Below are positions 8,191 to 11,136 of a DNA stretch of 11,136 bases, in pieces. The stretch comes from Saccoglossus kowalevskii. Taxonomy: Eukaryota; Hemichordata; Enteropneusta; Harrimaniidae. Location of the stretch: NCBI RefSeq assembly GCF_000003605.2, contig NW_003155743.1, forward strand, positions 122,188-133,323, given 5' to 3'. Under the pieces are notes generated by a model. That model had not been told where the DNA came from. It searched no databases and saw nothing but the letters and a program-made list of their open reading frames with translations. The stretch's first letter is position 1; the number at the start of each line of letters is the position of its first letter. Made by a program: the position numbers and the translations under genes.

Positions 8191-8530
8191 CCGTTCACTG
8201 CGAGAATCACGCGTTATGCGTGAAATCGAACGTAAAAACAGGACAAACAAAGGTCATAGCGTCGTAGTGGCGTCAAACATCGCGTGGGATTCGATAAACG
8301 CGAAAATATTTTGGGGGCATTTCCATGCTTAATAATGTGCTGTATACATTTGATGATAGACAATTTCGATTAAGTGAGGGTATTCGGAAGCAATATTCCT
8401 CTGTCGAAGATCGGTCGGTCAATGTAAGCTACGAAATAGACATTCTAGTTCAAAATCAAATCGTTCGACTTTTGCGGCAGACGTTCGACACGCGTCTTTC
8501 ATGCATCTCGCGAGATCTCCCAATTGTACG
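8191..8530. promoter_or_regulatory. CpG-rich patch with TCTCGCGAGA palindrome
   Basis: By hand count about 31 CG dinucleotides occur in these 340 bases, against about two in the following 360. The patch contains the perfect palindrome TCTCGCGAGA at 8506-8515, a TCACGC-GTTAT-GCGTGA inverted repeat at 8207-8223, and AAAGGTCA at 8249-8256. TCTCGCGAGA is an established core element of CpG-island promoters, bound by BANP and earlier linked to ZBTB33/Kaiso. A CpG-rich patch in CpG-poor DNA suggests an unmethylated promoter or an exon. No transcript direction can be read from the sequence. A recently inserted CpG-rich repeat is the main alternative. Confidence 0.35.
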
Positions 8531-8570
8531 GAAAATCACCTATTGCCATTGTGTATCTTGGAAAAAATAA
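8325..8570 (+). CDS. Small open reading frame of unknown nature
   Basis: An 81-codon frame starts at ATG 8325 and ends at TAA 8568-8570. The frame is open from just after a stop at 8295-8297, so it could also be part of an exon of about 90 codons. The predicted product (beginning MLNNVLYTFDDRQFRL) has mixed charged and hydrophobic residues and no signal peptide, membrane segment or repeat. I recognise no domain. It is the only frame in the window that lies mainly in CpG-rich DNA rather than in a repeat or AT-rich sequence, and its composition is more protein-like than the others. No clear splice sites frame it. A chance frame is still the likelier explanation. Confidence 0.2.
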   Translation: MLNNVLYTFDDRQFRLSEGIRKQYSSVEDRSVNVSYEIDILVQNQIVRLLRQTFDTRLSCISRDLPIVRKITYCHCVSWKK

Positions 8571-8697
8571 CATTTGATTTAAATATAATAAACATTATAT
8601 ATATACCAAGTCCAAGATCTGGTTCAGTACATGTCAAAATACTAGTACCTGATAATAATGGGTTTTAGTTTTACGGATTATAGTGATGTGCATCAAC

Positions 8698-8901
8698 TAT
8701 CGTAAAATAGTTTATCTTTGCTGAAAATATTGGTGAAAATAAAATCCAGAGAAAATACAATTTTTTCCATATTTTACATTCAACTCATCAAAAATCAGTG
8801 AAAATAAATTCCATACAAACACCATTCCATACAAACACCCACTAAAGTCTCTTCAGTGAGAACTAATTCCAGCTATAAAAAATATTATGTATTTTACAAT
8901 A
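8698..8901 (+). mobile_element. Palindromic MITE-like element, diverged copy
   Basis: Ends are TATCGTAAAATA at 8698-8709 (two mismatches to the family end) and TATTTTACAATA at 8890-8901 (one mismatch). The interior follows the order of the element at 7695-7897: GTGAAAATAAAATCC, CCATATTTTACATTCAACTC, TCAGTGAAAATAAATTCC, then AGTCTCTTCAGTGAGAACTA and ATTCCAGCT. A 16-base internal tandem duplication (TTCCATACAAACACC plus A or C) occupies 8809-8824 and 8825-8840. The copy is 204 bases long and non-coding. Confidence 0.85.
8809..8840. repeat. 16-bp tandem duplication inside a MITE-like element
   Basis: TTCCATACAAACACCA at 8809-8824 is followed directly by TTCCATACAAACACCC. The sister element at 7695-7897 has only one copy of TTCCATACAAA at the same place, so this duplication arose after the copies separated. 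Confidence 0.85.
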
Positions 8902-8943
8902 TTAATAATGGTTAATCCATTGATTATATAACTGTGTCTAATG

Positions 8944-9470
8944 TAGTGTGGATTATTTATATATAAAGTTTGAATAAAATTAGTCAATGCATTGCCAAGA
9001 ACAGTCAAAAACATTATTTTCAAACAATATTATTGACTAAAAATGGCATATTTTGTTCAACAAAAAGACCCTTTTAATACACTTTGATTGTGAAATAATG
9101 TCTATGAATATATGTAAATATAGTGTGTATTAACTACATGCAAAATTTGAATGAAATTGGTCAATGCATTGTAAGGACAAGCAAGAACATTATTTTCAAA
9201 CAATATTGTTGACTTAAAATGGCATATTTTGTTCAACAAAAAGACCCTTTTAATACACTTTGATTGTGAAATAATGTCTATGAATATATGTAATATAGTG
9301 TGTATTAACTATATGAAAAATTTGAATGGAATTGGTCAATGCATTGTAAGGACAAGCAAGAACATTATTTTCACTCTATTTTTCGACCAAAAATGAAACT
9401 CTTTGACTCAAAAACCATACTTAGCATGCACAGATCCTGAAACAAAAAATGCATGCATTTATACATATTT
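8944..9470. repeat. Tandem array of ~176-bp units, three copies
   Basis: Units start with TAGTGTG at 8944, 9121 and 9296, giving lengths of 177 and 175 bases. Units 1 and 2 are nearly identical over their second halves (from GGCATATTTTGTTCAACAAA to AATGTCTATGAATATATGTA). Units 2 and 3 share their first halves (GAATTGGTCAATGCATT or similar, then GTAAGGACAAGCAAGAACAT). Unit 3 diverges after about 9374, so its right end near 9470 is approximate. Each unit has an AAGTTTGAATNAAATTNGTC-like core related to the other two arrays. No coding potential is seen. Confidence 0.9.
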
Positions 9471-10128
9471 ATTTATTAAATTACCATAGCTAATCAATCT
9501 TTAATTTTAATGAGATCAATATCCACCAACATCTCCATAGAGTTATGCCAAGATGACCCACACCAAGCTTCTTTTAAATTTAAGTGTGTATGCATATGAA
9601 TGCTTTCATATCTCATTTTATACACATACAAACCCAAGGGCATGTGTAGTGGATGTTACAGACCATGCGATTCAAAACCTGCAAGGGACTGCATGTAATT
9701 GACTACATGATTTGAACAAGCTTTTTTATATGGTATTAATTGTGGTATGGCAAAAAGGGATGTGAATTATGGATGTTTCAATCTTCTATTGATGAACAAT
9801 ACAGAAAATCTTTTATAATATTAAATATAGGTACAGTTTTGTTTTTTTAATATATAATATACATAAGGCTGCTACTGTTCCTAATACAAATGAGTACTCA
9901 GACAAGAAACTGAAGTCTATAATTTGAATTTACAAACACTGATTCATGGGACAGCCCTGGAATACATGAATAGACTAGGGCTACCATGATCATTGAGACA
10001 TCTTCTTTTAAAACAGATGCATTATTAACGTCCTTTTTATTCTATTTGTAGTGCATTGGCCGATATAAAATGCAGAGGTGTATAATAAATAAGTAATATT
10101 TTAATGATTCAGAACATAGAAAATATGG
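9471..10128. other. AT-rich spacer, nothing recognised
   Basis: No gene, RNA gene or repeat longer than a few bases was found, apart from the 18-base word at 10095-10112 described with the duplication to the right. Frequent stops occur in all frames. Confidence 0.45.
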
Positions 10129-10620
10129 TACTGTAAAAGGATTAATTATTTACTTGGTTTAAAAAATTTGGCTTATTTCGCTGACTGGAAAATGCGCTAA
10201 ATTAATTCACCCAGTGAATATGTAAAAATTAGTATAGAACACATTATCTAAAAGATAAAACCGTGAATTTAAAACCCACTGAATATGCCTGAAATAGTAA
10301 ATCAGCGAAATTTAAACCCAGTGAAAATTAGTCATTTTACAGTATGCACTTTTTCAAAAATTGTTTTCTGAAATCTCAGACTTGATCAGCATAAATGCAT
10401 TACTACCATATACACGTACACGCTCTATTAGCAGTTCATGCACTTACGTATAAATGAAGAGGTTTTTATGATCAAAATAAAAATATTTTAATGATTCAGT
10501 ATTCAACAAATTTGTTTGCACATTCGTTGGAGACGCACTTCCAACAAACACGAGTCGCAGTACGTGTTACAAAAAGTCATATTCTGGAAAACCCAGACAG
10601 GATCAGCATAAAACTGATGC
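10095..10620. repeat. Short segmental duplication, one copy interrupted
   Basis: AATATTTTAATGATTCAG occurs exactly at 10095-10112 and 10482-10499. Downstream of each lies a TGCAC (from about 10345 and 10518) and later a TTCTGAAATCTCAGACTTGA or TTCTGGAAAACCCAGACAGG sequence leading to GATCAGCATAAA (10366-10394 and 10582-10612). In the left copy the 216-base palindromic element separates the parts. In the right copy about 45 extra bases, including a GTTGGA...TCCAAC hairpin at 10526-10545, lie between TGCAC and TTCTGG. The similarity is modest outside the exact words. Confidence 0.55.
10129..10344. mobile_element. Palindromic MITE-like element, second subfamily
   Basis: Bounded by TACTGTAAAA at 10129-10138 and TTTTACAGTA at 10335-10344. 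The inverted similarity extends imperfectly about 35 bases inward (GGATTAATTATTTACTTGG against TGACTAATTTTCACTGGG on the opposite strand, both leading into GTTTAAA). The outer ten bases equal those of the other palindromic elements, but the interior differs (CAGTGAATATG, GTGAATTTAAAACCCACTG, CAGCGAAATTTAAACCCAG). It is therefore a separate subfamily probably moved by the same or a related transposase. It is non-coding. Confidence 0.82.
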
Positions 10621-10640
10621 AGCAGGGAAAATGATTACTG

Positions 10641-11136
10641 TCATTAATGTTAATGCACATACAAAGAAAGCAGTAATTTCAATCCTCATTCTAATATTAA
10701 TTTAATTGATTTTTTCTTCTTTGAATTCACAGAATTGGAAACTGACATAGTCATTACATTATTTTATTACAACATTTCCGCTGCCCCACTGAGAACATAT
10801 TTTACATATTTCAATACCGTCACTATAAACTGATAATCACAGTTTTTCGATACTGACTGTAGATGAGATGTAATGAGATTACAGGCCGTATAACAAAATC
10901 ACAAACTGAAGCAGGATCACACCAGGGTTTGTTGTGACTGCTAAATTCCGGGACTGGAAATGCCAACTTGTGTCAGGTGGTGGGCATGGAGGGACACTCA
11001 ATTTTGGCATGATTCAGGGTCCCATCAATGCTTGACTAGAACCCATTTCATACACATTTACACACAAAATGATGTAATTAGTGTTGCTGCCAAGCATAAG
11101 TGGCACAGAGCAACTCTCTGAAAATAACAGTTAAAT
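10641..11136. other. Right flank of more balanced composition, possible exon or old repeat
   Basis: From about 10870 the sequence is less AT-rich and lacks long A or T runs. On the minus strand, 11010 down to 10879 is a 43-codon ATG-to-stop frame rich in Pro near its start. Further right on the same strand, TGTTATTTTCAG (ending at 11118) resembles a splice acceptor. On the plus strand, GATTTTTTCTTCTTTGAATT followed by CACAG (ending at 10731) also resembles an acceptor, with a 32-codon open frame after it. I recognise no protein family. An old interspersed repeat would explain the composition equally well. Confidence 0.25.

Overview
This window looks like intergenic or intronic nuclear DNA from an animal, most likely a marine invertebrate; I cannot name the lineage. 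It is strongly AT-rich and mostly CpG-poor. It has no bacterial-type gene organisation and no long open reading frame on either strand. No protein-coding gene could be supported with confidence. The content is repeats plus a few patches of unusual base composition that may be regulatory.

Layout, left to right. Positions 1-522 are unannotated and fairly CpG-containing. A five-copy 29-bp minisatellite follows (523-667), then plain AT-rich sequence to 1943. A one-ended palindromic MITE-like element lies at 1944-2090. A degenerate array of roughly 125-170 bp units lies at 2515-3050. A 926-bp segment bounded by 18-bp inverted repeats (3445-4370) looks like a non-autonomous DNA element. A large degenerate array at 5002-6330 carries eight exact ATGCAAAT octamers, spaced about 125-200 bp. 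It is followed by a short patch (6391-6551) with two perfect CArG boxes exactly 21 bp apart. Three more palindromic elements with TACTGTAAAATA-type ends sit at 6686-6852, 7695-7897 and 8698-8901. Between the last two is a sharply CpG-rich patch (8191-8530) holding TCTCGCGAGA, and an 81-codon ORF of unknown meaning overlaps it. A third tandem array (units of about 176 bp) occupies 8944-9470. A fifth palindromic element with related ends but a different interior (10129-10344) appears to have landed inside one copy of a short duplicated segment. The right edge (10641-11136) is less AT-rich and has weak exon-like signals.

Two themes link the parts. First, at least five short elements share the same terminal sequence, so one terminal-inverted-repeat family (or a pair of families) has shaped much of the right half. 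Second, the three tandem arrays, though different overall, share a small core resembling ACCAAGTTTSAWTGAAAT, which suggests related ancestry or similar parent transposons. The best candidates for host function are the CArG patch and the CpG-rich patch. Both are inferences from motif content only.
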